Origin: Sphagnum compactum
Taxonomy: Eukaryota > Bryophyta > Sphagnopsida > Sphagnales
Assembly (NCBI GenBank): GCA_965153455.1
Contig: OZ234494.1
Location: 15,748,001-15,812,000 of the forward strand
DNA length: 64,000 nucleotides
Direction: 5' to 3'
In this document: positions 11,500 to 21,959 of the stretch, in pieces
How positions within the stretch are numbered: the first letter of the stretch is position 1
How the letters are laid out: each line of letters opens with the position of its first letter
Program-made: the position numbers and the translations under genes
Notes under the pieces: model-generated
Told to the model about the DNA's origin: nothing
The model's database searches: none
The model's input: the letters and a program-made list of their open reading frames with translations, nothing else

Positions 11500-14330
11500 C
11501 ACGTAAGTGCGTCGTGGCCTTTTTTTAAAACTTTTTCAAATTTCGAATAAATGGTTCTTACACAAAAAAGTTTGTTGCAAATTTGGTGACATCACAAGTG
11601 CCAAAGTGTGGAACATTTGGTGATACAAATCTTGAATAAAACAAAAGATTGCTATGTGTAAGAAAACGAATTCATTACAAGTTGGTAATAATTCCAAATT
11701 ACAATTTAAAAACTAGCAAGATTTACAAAAGAAAATTAGTAATATGGCTATGGAGCCTATGTTCTACAAAGTTATATGGCGATGCACTATCGAGTTATCT
11801 TTCTAAAATCTTTCAAGCATGCATGAAAGGCCTTTTTCATTGTTAGGTGATTGTTTTACAATAAGAATCAAGAATTAACAAAAGTTAAGACAATAGATAC
11901 TAGAACATAGACATACACATGACATACACCATGCATATAGACATCAAACTTAGGTCAATCTTTAGACACACACATAAATAATGGACAATTGACATACATA
12001 AAAAATCAAACGAAATTTACATTAAAAACCACACACAATGCATACAAATACACATTGTGCACCTATACATATTATGAAATTTAGACACATACACAAAAGA
12101 GGTTATTATAAACAAAAAAACTATGAGACACTGACAATGGGGCATTCAAACTATCAAACATTATGAACATTGATTATTGTAGATGTGCATAAACACCAAA
12201 CATTCGAACATAGACATCCATTTAGAGAATCAAACATAAACAAACATTCAAGTATCAAAATTCAAAGTGTAAACATTAACAAACAAAAATCACATATAAA
12301 TATATACACATAAGGAAATTAAACACTCAAACTCACACACACAAGACATTCAAATACATAAACAATGGACACACGTGATATGGCAATCAAAATTCAGGAA
12401 TTTATTTACATTCGAGGTGATGTGCATTTGATAGAAAGTATAAATAAATAATGGAGGAATGCACTAGGCATTGGGCAAAAGAAAAAAAAAAGACAATTTC
12501 AAGTTGCAGAAGGTAGTGCGCACTAGGCAAATTGCAAAAACAATCAATGGCAAAAGGCAAAAGGCAATGGGCATAAGGCAAAAACGAACAATGGTGAAAA
12601 ATAGTAGACATTCAAACATTTAAACATTGAGACTCCAAGCTCCATATATACACAACCTACATTGTATAAGGCAACACCATTTTAACTTTGACTCCTAAGC
12701 CCAAATGAAATTTAACTTTGTAACTTCGTTAACAAAACAATCACCTAGTTCTAGCTAAACTTATCATCATTGCAATATATGGGACCCTAAACTATGAGAT
12801 TCTAATTTAATCCTTGCTTTGGTTTTTGCTCCTTCTAGTTGTCAAAACATGTGCCATAGGGGAATGTATCCAAAATGTAGAAAGTTTGGGAATACATCCC
12901 AGTAATTATGCGTAGTTGTTCGTTGAAACGATTCTTCAACTTTGATTTCATGAAAGAAAGGGTGGAAAAAGTTCTTTCATCTTCCACTAACCGTAGGACT
13001 TGCACAAGTGCAATTTTTTCCAACTTGAAAGATTCAAGAAGTGAATGCCTTAATATGCAATAAGTTTTCAAAGTGCACAAAAGTCAAATTAAAGGGTTGA
13101 CATTAAATGGAACCTCCATTGCAATGGTAACATTAAATTTCATGGTATCTTGAATAGGTTGGATTGTATATCCAAAGCATTTGATGGTAAAATGGATGGA
13201 CAAATCTTGGTTGCTTCTATGGATGTTGTTTTTGCATTTGAAATTTTGACAAGTTCCAAGTGTTGTTAAAGTAGTAGTGAGACTTGATCAACTCAAGATG
13301 CTAATCAAAATTGTCCTTGAAGCCAATATTGAGGATAACAAATCCTCATAACATCCATCAAATGAAATGTTGAAAGCCTAAAAGTTAATTCCCAAGTGAG
13401 TGATTTAACTACAATTATAATACGTACATGAATGAATCATCAAAGAAATATACAAAACTAAAAAAAATCATTTGAAATGTACATAGTACCCATAAGGTAG
13501 TGGATGATGGGCAATGGGTATTCAAACATGATAATGAATAGAAGCTAATGTTGTTGAAAATAAAGCTATTGGTTATAGGCCCTATCTAAACCAACAATGA
13601 GCATTGTGCACCTATATTTGTTAATTATAAAATATGATAGACTTGCATAAAAGCAAAGAAGGAGCAACTAACAAATGGATAATACTTCAAATTAATCAAA
13701 ACCTTAATTGAAGTGTGTACATATTTGAATAAGATATTTTTCCATCATCCACAAGAATAGTGAAGAATTCTTGGATCACTTGGATCTTTTCACCATTGGA
13801 TTGTAAACATGCAACCTAGAAAATGAAATTCAAGGAATCAAAGCACAAATAATCAAGATTGGACATGTTAAAGTCTAATGAACATGCTTTCCATTTCAAA
13901 TGCCCTATGGTATGAGTACAAGCAACCAAATCTTGGAACTCTTTGAACACATCAAACACATATTTTGTGGCAAGATTCAAGTAGTGAAAGTAGAGTTGTC
14001 CCTAACAAATCTTGATGGTTGCAACATAATCACAAACAATACATCTTACTTTTGCACAAGCTTAATTAGTGCATGGATTGTTTCCAACATGACAACAAAC
14101 AAGCAAGAAAAATCAATACATTTAGATCACACAAAAGAGCTCAAAATTAACTTTGGCAACAAGGAGAAATGGATAATCTTCAACCATTTTTGCAAGTAAT
14201 GACATGTACATGGACATCACCCGTTTTGCTGGATGCATTTTGATATTTAATGATTTAAGTGAATGCTTCTAAAAACAATTAAAGTAGGAAGTGCCATCAT
14301 AAACATACTAAATAATTAACATGGTTGCTT
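11500..14330. other. AT-rich DNA, locally CA-rich, no gene recognised
   Basis: 11880-12400 is rich in ACATA/CACA words. 12535-12590 has a GGCAAAA microrepeat. The open frames here, up to 99 codons, show no motifs that I recognise. Confidence 0.5.
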
Positions 14331-14899
14331 GGTAAAGCACAAGATGTGCTTGGAAAGGCCCACATACAAGGAGTTTGTACTTTTTGGGTGGTTTAGGGAC
14401 CTTTAAATGTAACTCATATTGTGCTTTGAAAGGTTTTCAAAATTATGTTCCTACAAATTGTTGTTGATTTTGGACTAGTTAACAATTGTGTGTATTGAGC
14501 CCATGGTTTAGGTGCCACGTGAGCCTCGATGAATGTAACAACTTGGAATACATTGGAATCTAGGTGAGGCTTGCAGAATATCATTGTCCCATTTGAATTT
14601 ATCCTTTCATGTAAGTTGTGTTACATGGGTAGCAAATTTTGGGTAGAATTTTTTTTCTAAAAATTTGATAGAAGTTTGTAAAACCAATAAGTGTTGGAAA
14701 TTAATTATAAATTAAAGAAAAGGTTTACCAATTGAAAATTCTTTGGGTCCATTACAAGTATGCCATTAAAGATTATGTAGCCCAAAAATTTGACCTTAGA
14801 TCGCATTATGGAAAAATTGGTGGTTGTACAATTGAGCCTATAATTGCATATTCTTATTGTAAAAACCACTTGCAACATGCCATGTTTTCATACCTCAAG
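14330..14899 (-). pseudogene. Decayed Ty3/gypsy RT fragment
   Basis: On the minus strand, 14797 down to 14771 encodes KVKFLGYII, followed by a glycine and an MDPKN-like stretch. This is the palm/thumb junction typical of gypsy reverse transcriptases. Before it, up to about 14899, a QVVFTIR-like segment matches the preceding RT helix. Downstream, towards 14530, FKWDND resembles the RT-RNase H linker. Stops and frameshifts are frequent. It ends on the high-coordinate side at the TTG target duplication of the CACTA-like element starting at 14903, so that element appears to have landed in this RT. It overlaps in domain content with the 25-kb RT fragment, so the two are probably different elements. 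Confidence 0.65.
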
Positions 14900-16104
14900 T
14901 TGCATTAAAAATTTAATTAGTTGTAATAGTCATGACATGACATATATGAAAATCCACATGGATGTATATGGTCGCAAAATACATCCAACTACGTGCAATT
15001 AACCATCTAGGATTGATAGTACATTACCACACAATTTTCATAGGAAAAAAAATTGCAATTCTCATGGCACTTGTATTGATCATCATTTATCCAACATGGA
15101 TGACAAGAATTCAACTTTTAAAAACTAAGTTGCATCTCATGCATTAACATATGCAATACTATCTTGTAACTAATGGGGTTTGTCATGGGTCCTATGATAC
15201 AACTAATTCAATTGAAATAATATTAAATTGCAACTTGTGAATTTGTTGATGGTGTTGTTTGGCAAGTAATGTCCATTTATATATGTTACTAGTTTGTGAT
15301 TTTTGGAACTAGCAATACTATTTTTGTGGTTGCTTGAAACTAAAATATGGATATATTGTCCATTGTGAAACACATTACATAATTACATTCCACAAATAAT
15401 GATAAGCATCTTGAGAATGATACAATTGAATGTATAAATATTCAATGTCAAAAAATACAAAACTAAAATATTGTAAAATGGTCATTTGCCAATGGTATAC
15501 ATTTAAAAAATATTTTTAATGTTAGCTACTACTACTTGTTATAATTGTCTATTGTTGTCTAAATATACCAGGTCCATTTTATCTCCATTCAAAAATTGGG
15601 TTATATTGTGATATGATGTTAGATGTGGAAGGAAATTTACAAAAATGTCAAAATCACTATGAGAAAAAGGGGAGTTTTACAATTGGCTTTGCAACAAAAT
15701 TTTTGAGTTCAAAGGACATTGCAACTCATTGTATTTATACGCCATGAGTGCTAACGGACAAGTTGCATGAATTGTAAAATTGCAATTCAATTGCAACTCA
15801 GTCAAAACAACTCATTTTCAACTACTATACAACTCCATTTTAACTACACCCATGATGTCATATTGACATCATTAACTATCATCCATATATTAAAGTTTGA
15901 CATGTCACATTATGAAATTTTTTGCACATAATTTTTTTTGAAATATTGATCTACATTGTCCATTATGATTATTAATGATGGTCCAAAATTGTGACATGTG
16001 GCATAATAATAAAAATTGCAACATGGCATATTAATTATATATATTTAAAAATATATATATATATATTTTAGTAGCTAGGTAGGTCGTACATAACCATAGG
16101 TAAC

Positions 16105-16371
16105 TGTCATGGCCTAGGATATTTTGGGATACTTTTGGCAATGTCATGTCCTAGGATATTTTGGGATACTTTTGGCAATGTCATGGCCTAGGATATTTTG
16201 GGATACTTTTGGCAATATCATGGCCTAGGATATTTTGGGACTAGTATGGCTCAGGGTTATAAAAGGAGATAGTCTGGGGAACAACCCTTCAGCAGATCAA
16301 CACCAGTTGATGGGTCAATAAAGCTTGTCTTGTCTTATAATTCTCCACTTGTTTGTAGTCGGTCCATAACA
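16105..16371 (+). repeat. 5' LTR of the chromovirus
   Basis: 267 bp, identical to the 3' LTR except for two substitutions near its middle. It opens with three tandem 37-bp units (16105, 16142, 16179) and a fourth 25-bp partial unit, forming most of U3. Confidence 0.95.
16258..16322 (+). promoter_or_regulatory. LTR core promoter and poly(A) signal
   Basis: TATAAAAG lies at 16258-16265, so transcription should start near 16290. AATAAA lies at 16317-16322, a plausible poly(A) signal that would leave a short R region. The same signals occur in the 3' LTR. Confidence 0.7.
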
Positions 16372-16382
16372 GTTTGATCTAC
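16372..16382 (+). promoter_or_regulatory. Candidate primer-binding site, possibly self-priming
   Basis: The bases right after the 5' LTR do not match the usual Met- or Asp-tRNA primer sites. TTGATCT (16374-16380) is complementary to AGATCAA (16294-16300), which lies where the transcript should begin, 29-36 bases past the TATA box. Tf1-type elements prime from their own RNA 5' end, so self-priming is plausible; only seven contiguous pairs are seen. Confidence 0.4.
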
Positions 16383-16546
16383 TCCTTCTTCTTGTTTGTT
16401 TGTTTTGTTGTTTCAGTAAGTAACTAGAGGTATCTTGGAGTGAAACTTGGAAAGGTTATAGAAGACTATAGGACGCTTCTACTCTCAAAGTTTCAAAAGA
16501 AAAAGATATGTTTTGTGAGAGTTAAGAGCTTTTGAAAACTCTGTGC

Positions 16547-17009
16547 CAGATCTGGTTTTTTGGTCATATCTCCTTTTTAAGCTTTTTTGGGTCTGTAACT
16601 TTGTGATCTTATAGATCATATAGGAATATATGTGTGAGAGAAATTTCATGTCATTTGGACTTGTATTGAGAGAGATCCAAGCATCTGAAGTTTCAAGTGC
16701 AGATCTGGTTTTTTGGTCATATCTCCTTTGTTTAAGCTTTTTTGGGTCTGTAACTTTGTGATCTTATAGATCATATAGGAATATATGTGTGAGAGAAATT
16801 TCATGTCATTTGGACTTGTATTGAGAGAGATCCAAGCATCTGAAGTTTTAAGTGCAGATCTGGTTTTTTGGTCATATCTCCTTTGTTTAAGTTTTTTTTA
16901 GGTCTGTAACTTTGTGATCTTATAGATCATATAGGAATATATGTGTGAGAGAAATTTCATGTCATTTGGACTTGTATTGAGAGAGATCCAAGCATCTGAA
17001 GTTTCAAGT
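16547..17009 (+). repeat. Three 155-bp repeats in the chromovirus leader
   Basis: Units begin at 16547, 16700 and 16855 with CAGATCTGGTTTTTTGG and end near GCATCTGAAGTTTCAAG. They are about 97% alike and lie in the untranslated leader between LTR and gag. A role in packaging or translation control is possible but not shown. Confidence 0.9.
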
Positions 17010-17047
17010 TTGAAGATTGAAAGCGCAAAAGTGTGAGAACAACCACC

Positions 17048-17998
17048 ATGGACAACTCAGAATCAAACATCGATCTCACTCAAATCCTCGCTGCCCTTCA
17101 GCACCTTCAACAAGAAAATGCCGTGCTTAGAGACTCGGTGACCCGCCTACAGAATCAGCCACCACCTCCTGCCCTAGTACTTCCTGCTCTTGCAATGGCC
17201 GCCCCAGAGCCCAAGATCAGTCTGCCAGAAAAGTTTGATGGAACGCGCCTCAAATTTCGAGGCTTTGTCAGCCAGGTACGCCTGATCATGCAACTACACC
17301 CCCGTCGTTATTTTGATGACACCACTCGTGTAGGATTCGTTGGAACCCTACTCACTGGGACAGCTGCAGCATGGTTTGCTCCCATCCTTGAAACATCATC
17401 CCCTCTCCTACAAGATTTCAACGCCTTTATGGCGGAATTTGAAGCAGTATTTGGGGACAGTGACAAGGCCAGGACTTTAGCCAACAAGCTGCGTCGCCTC
17501 CAGCAAGGGACACGTTCGGCCATCGTCTACGCCTCAGAATTCAGGCAGCTTGCCTGCGACGTCAATTGGGGAGAAGCTGCCTTGATTGATCAGTTTCGCT
17601 GTGGGCTTCGTGATGATGTTCAAGATCTTTTGTTGACACTCACAGACCCTTCTTCCTTCAGTGAAGCCATCGCCCAGGCAATTCGGTGCGATAATCGTCT
17701 GTTCAAACGTCGCCAGGAAAAGAAAGTCACCTCCAACGCCCAGCTTTGGAACAGTCGGCCTACTACGCTCCCCTTAGTTCCCCAAACAACACCCAACACC
17801 ACCTTTGCAAAGGCTCCTGTTCCGCTGTTGGTCCCAGCCCCAGTTTCACTCAGTATGTGGACATCATTCGTATTCCAGAAGACATACCACAAGTGTCAGC
17901 TTTGGTGGACTCCGGCGCCACCTCTTCTTTCATCGACCAAACATTTGTCGTCCAACGCAACATCCCTGTGGTCAAGAAGTCAACCCCTGTTCCGGTAG
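17048..17998 (+). CDS. gag: Chromovirus Gag (capsid-like)
   Basis: The ATG at 17048 sits in a strong plant start context (CCACCATGG), giving 316 codons; the frame opens a little earlier without an ATG. Residues about 10-40 are a short leucine/glutamine coiled coil, then a PPPP linker. Residues about 55-230 form a retrotransposon Gag capsid domain: [11 protein letters not shown], then [10 protein letters not shown], then the FEAVFGD and RQL helices. It should form the cytoplasmic particle that packages element RNA. The usual CCHC zinc knuckle after the capsid domain is missing. Only a proline/threonine-rich stretch follows, and the last 80 or so codons overlap pol in another frame, so the real C-terminus is doubtful. 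Confidence 0.85.
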   Translation: MDNSESNIDLTQILAALQHLQQENAVLRDSVTRLQNQPPPPALVLPALAMAAPEPKISLPEKFDGTRLKFRGFVSQVRLIMQLHPRRYFDDTTRVGFVGTLLTGTAAAWFAPILETSSPLLQDFNAFMAEFEAVFGDSDKARTLANKLRRLQQGTRSAIVYASEFRQLACDVNWGEAALIDQFRCGLRDDVQDLLLTLTDPSSFSEAIAQAIRCDNRLFKRRQEKKVTSNAQLWNSRPTTLPLVPQTTPNTTFAKAPVPLLVPAPVSLSMWTSFVFQKTYHKCQLWWTPAPPLLSSTKHLSSNATSLWSRSQPLFR

Positions 17999-19944
17999 AG
18001 GTTATTGATGGGAGAACCATTACTTCTGGTGCAATCACACACGAGACAACCCCTCTAGAACTCTGTATCGGCAAGCACACGGAGAAGATTGTTCTCAACA
18101 TCATCTCCACCCCTCACCATCCCATCATCCTCGGTCTGCCTTGGCTAGAAGCACACAACCCTATCATTGATTGGCGATCTAGAACCCTCACCTTCAGCGC
18201 ACAACGGTGCACCTCTCAAGAACCCCACGCTCAGAAAAAAACTTTGTCCAGTCCTGCCAAGAACCCAAAGAGGGTCGGAACCAATTCTAGTTTTATCAAG
18301 TCTGTTATGTCAAGTCATGCAGTCAAGAACCCCCGGTTGGTTAGAACTAAACCTTATCCTATCAAGAATCTTGTCAAGAATCCTGCCCAGAAAACCAAAC
18401 CTGTCCAGATCTTCGTTGATAAAGCTGTCCCTTTCTATCGGGCTGCTAAGAATCTTCAAGTCTTCGCCATCCATGTCAACCCAGCCAACACCACAAACCC
18501 CCAATCAGAACCAACACCTGTCAAACTTCCCGAAAAGTACAAGGACTTTGTTGATGTTTTTGAAAAGATTAATGCTGATCAGCTCCCCGCCTATAGTCCA
18601 TATGACTGCCCGATTGATCTAGAAGAAGGACACTCACCACCCTTTGGTCCTATTTATGGCCTATCGGAACCGGAACTCCAAGCCCTGCGTGATTACCTTA
18701 CTGAAAATCTTGCCAAGGGGTTCATTCAGCATTCCAAATCTCCAGCCGGCGCCCCAATTTTGTTTGTCAAGAAGAAGGATGGCTCCCTTCGACTCTGTGT
18801 GGATTATCGTGGACTCAACAAGATAACCAAAAAGAATCGATATCCCTTGCCCTTGATTTCAGGTCTCCTAGATCGACTACGTACCGGGAAGATCTTCACC
18901 AAGCTTGACCTCCGTGGAGCCTACAACTTACTCAGGATTCGCCCCGGTGATGAATGGAAGACAGCTTTCCGCACACGCTACGGCCACTTCGAATACACGG
19001 TCATGCCCTTCGGCCTCACCAATGCACCCGCAGTCTTTCAGCATCTGATGAATGATATCTTCCGGGATTACATGGACGAATTTGTCGTGGTCTATTTGGA
19101 TGACATTTTAATCTTTTCCAAGGACCAGGAAACCCACGACAAACATGTACGATTGGTGTTTGCGACGCTCTGGGAGCATGGCTTATACGCCAAGTTGGAA
19201 AAATGTGAATTCGACAAATCTTCAGGCGTTCCTCGGCTATGTGATCTCTCCAGATGGCATTTTCATGGACAAGTCAAAGGTCGAGACCATCCAGTGTTGG
19301 GCTACTCCATCCTCGGTCAAGGACGTTCAACGCTTCCTAGGGTTTGCCAACTTCTATCGTCGGTTTATCAAAGGCTACTCCAAGATCACAACACCGTTAA
19401 TAACCCTGACTTGCAAAGACAAGCCCTTCTCGTGGAATCCAACGGCCCAAGCTGCTTTTGATACTCTCAAGATGGCATTCACCTCTGCACCCATCCTGAT
19501 ACATCCCGATCCTGCCAAGCCATTCATTGTGGAAACGGACGCTTCAGATTTTGCCTTGGGAGCTATTCCATCTCAATTTGGAATAGATGGGTTGCTGCAT
19601 CCAGTTGCTTTCTATTCACGGAAGTTAACCAGTGCCGAAATCAACTACTAGGTCTACGATAAGGAACTCCTGGCAATCATCACAACATTCGAGCAGTGGA
19701 GACCGTATCTTGCCGGAGCTCAACATCGAGTCCAAGTTCTGACAGATCACAAGAATCTCCTTTATTTCACAACTACTCGGACCTTAAATCGTCGCCAGGC
19801 ACGCTGGTCTATCTTCCTAGCTGATTTCAACTTTGAGATTCAGTATCAACCCGGCACCCAACAAGGGAAACTTGACGCGCTATCTCGTCGTTCAGAATAT
19901 GAACTTCGAGCGGGGGATGAGGCCTATGGCCAGCAGAACCAGAC

Positions 19945-20364
19945 TTTACTCAACCCCGAGCAATTTCGAGTTGCAGCAACAATCAGCACCCTCCCAGACT
20001 CATACCTTGTCAAGGACATCAAGATGGCAACTGAGGAAGACACCTGGGCTACCAACATCAAGAAGGAATTCCAGGAACGACCAAGGAACCCAAATCGTGA
20101 TGATTTAGATCAGTTTGAGCAGCAAGACGGACTTCTCCTTCGAAATAACCTGATTTTACTCAACCCCGAGCAATTTCGAGTTGTAGCAACAATCAGCACC
20201 CTCCCAGACTCATACCTTGTCAGGGACATCAAGATGGCAACTGAGGAAGACACCTGGGCTACCAACATCAAAAAGGAACTCCAGGAACGACCAAGGAACC
20301 CAAATCGTGATGATTTGGATCAGTTTGAGCAGCAAGACAGACTTCTCCTTCGAAATAACTTGAT
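19945..20364 (+). repeat. Exact 210-bp tandem duplication inside pol
   Basis: 19945-20154 and 20155-20364 are head-to-tail copies differing at seven positions, all transitions. The unit is 70 codons, so the frame is kept. It falls between RNase H and the integrase zinc finger and repeats a segment containing MATEEDTW and NRDDLDQF. Confidence 0.95.
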
Positions 20365-21679
20365 TTATGTACCCGAAGGACCTATACGCCTAAAAATCCT
20401 GAGAGAATGCCACGACAACACCCTGGCGGGTCACTTTGGAATGGCACGGAATCACGAACTAGTGTCAAGGACTTACTGGTGGCCCAAAATGAACAAGATG
20501 CTACGGGAGTATGTCAAGTCTTGTGATACATGTGCTCGATCCAAGGCTCCCAGGCATCGCTCGTTTGGACTCCTACAGCCTCTGTCGATTCCTAGCCGAC
20601 CTTGCGGATCTATTGCAATGGACTTCATCATGGACCTCCCTATTGTCAGAACCAAGAATTCAATACTGGTTGTGGTCGATCGACTCACCAAAATGGCCCA
20701 TTTCACCCCTTGTTCCAAGTCAATCACGGCAGAAGAGACAGCTCAGTTAATTCTGGACGGGATCGTTCGACTGAGTGGACTCCCTGAGGAAATTGTGTCC
20801 GACAGAGGTCCTCAGTTTGCATCCAAGTTCAAGCATCATCTATTCGAGCTTCTTGGAGTTGACATTCGGCTATCTTCAGTTTTCCACCCTGACAGATGGA
20901 TAAACCGAACGGACAAACCAGACACTCGAGCAATACCTTCGCTGCACTGTGAACTACCAACAGGACGACTGGCTGGACCTACTATCTCAAGCAGAGTTTG
21001 CTTATAATAACACAACACATGCATCGACCGGGATCAGTCCATTCTTTGCCAATTACGATTTTCATCCCAGGTTCAGCTTTGAAATTCCTGGAGACTCCGT
21101 AAACCCCTCGGCTGAAGAAAGGGCCACAAGGCTTGGACAGGTTCAACAGAACCTTATGGCAGAACTCAAGCTAACACAGGAGTGGCAAAAGAAGCAAGCA
21201 GACCGCCGACGCAAGGACCATCCAAACTTCAAGGTTGGAGACAAGGTCTGGCTTCTCAGAAAGAACATTGCTACCACTCGCCCATGTGCCAAGTTGGATT
21301 ACAAGCGCCTCAGACCTTTCAAAATCGCCAAATTGGTTGGTCTAGTGGCTTGCCAGTTGGAGCTTCCACCCCAGTTCAAAATCCACAATGTTTTCCATGT
21401 CTCCCTGCTTGAGCCCTATCATGAAAACCCGATCCCAGAACGTCATCAAAAACCCCCAGCTCCAGTCGAAATTGAAGGCCAAGAAGAGTTTGAAGTTTAG
21501 GAGGTCTTGGACTCCAAGAAGATTCGTGGAAAGCTCCTGTACCTTGTCTTTTGGCGAGGTTATCCTCCTTCTGAAGCTACTTGGGAGCCTGCTGGAAACC
21601 TAGTTCATGCCCAAGACTTAGTTAATCGGTTTCACCAACGGTATCCTAACAAACCGGCTCCATCTGGAAGATGTCGCTT

Positions 21680-21692
21680 GAGGAGAGGATAA
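21680..21692 (+). promoter_or_regulatory. Polypurine tract (plus-strand primer)
   Basis: GAGGAGAGGATAA immediately precedes the 3' LTR. It also encodes the last residues and stop codon of pol, so coding and priming functions overlap. Confidence 0.75.
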
Positions 21693-21959
21693 TGTCATGG
21701 CCTAGGATATTTTGGGATACTTTTGGCAATGTCATGTCCTAGGATATTTTGGGATACTTTTGGCAATGTCATGGCCTAGGATATTTTGGGATACTTTTGG
21801 CAATATCATGGCCTAGGATATTTTGGGACTAGTATGGCTCAGGGTTATAAAAGGAGATAGTCTGGGGAACCACCCTTCAACAGATCAACACCAGTTGATG
21901 GGTCAATAAAGCTTGTCTTGTCTTATAATTCTCCACTTGTTTGTAGTCGGTCCATAACA
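21693..21959 (+). repeat. 3' LTR of the chromovirus
   Basis: 267 bp. Against the 5' LTR it shows one A/C and one G/A difference in the region just after the TATA box. The G/A change falls next to the putative RNA start. Confidence 0.95.

Larger units (their letters stand above)
17746..21692 (+). pseudogene. pol: Chromovirus Pol: protease, RT, RNase H, integrase, chromodomain
   Basis: Encodes the polyprotein that processes Gag, copies the RNA and integrates the DNA. Protease: DSGATSSF near 17908. [19 protein letters not shown] near 18770, YLDD at 19093-19104. RNase [11 protein letters not shown], then TDHKNLLYF. Integrase: HHCC finger with CDTC at 20521-20532, catalytic D near 20620, D near 20799, E at 20928. 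It ends in a chromodomain (about 21486-21640, VFWRGYP and ATWEP). Lesions: frame change near 19225; in-frame TAG at 19649-19651; frame change near 20896 followed by TAA at 20901-20903; TAG at 21498-21500 at the chromodomain start. It lies in a different frame from gag. The final stop (21690-21692) abuts the 3' LTR. Confidence 0.93.
16105..21959 (+). mobile_element. Young Ty3/gypsy chromovirus (Tf1/Tcn1-like)
   Basis: A 5,855-bp LTR retrotransposon with two 267-bp LTRs (16105-16371, 21693-21959). Both begin TGTCATGG and end CATAACA. A perfect 5-bp target duplication GTAAC flanks it (16100-16104, 21960-21964). The order gag, protease, RT, RNase H, integrase, chromodomain defines a chromovirus. 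The RT/protease wording resembles the Tf1/sushi/Tcn1 side rather than the usual angiosperm clades; that placement is from memory. The LTRs differ at two positions, so insertion is recent. The pol frame is nevertheless broken, so this copy cannot move by itself. Confidence 0.95.
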
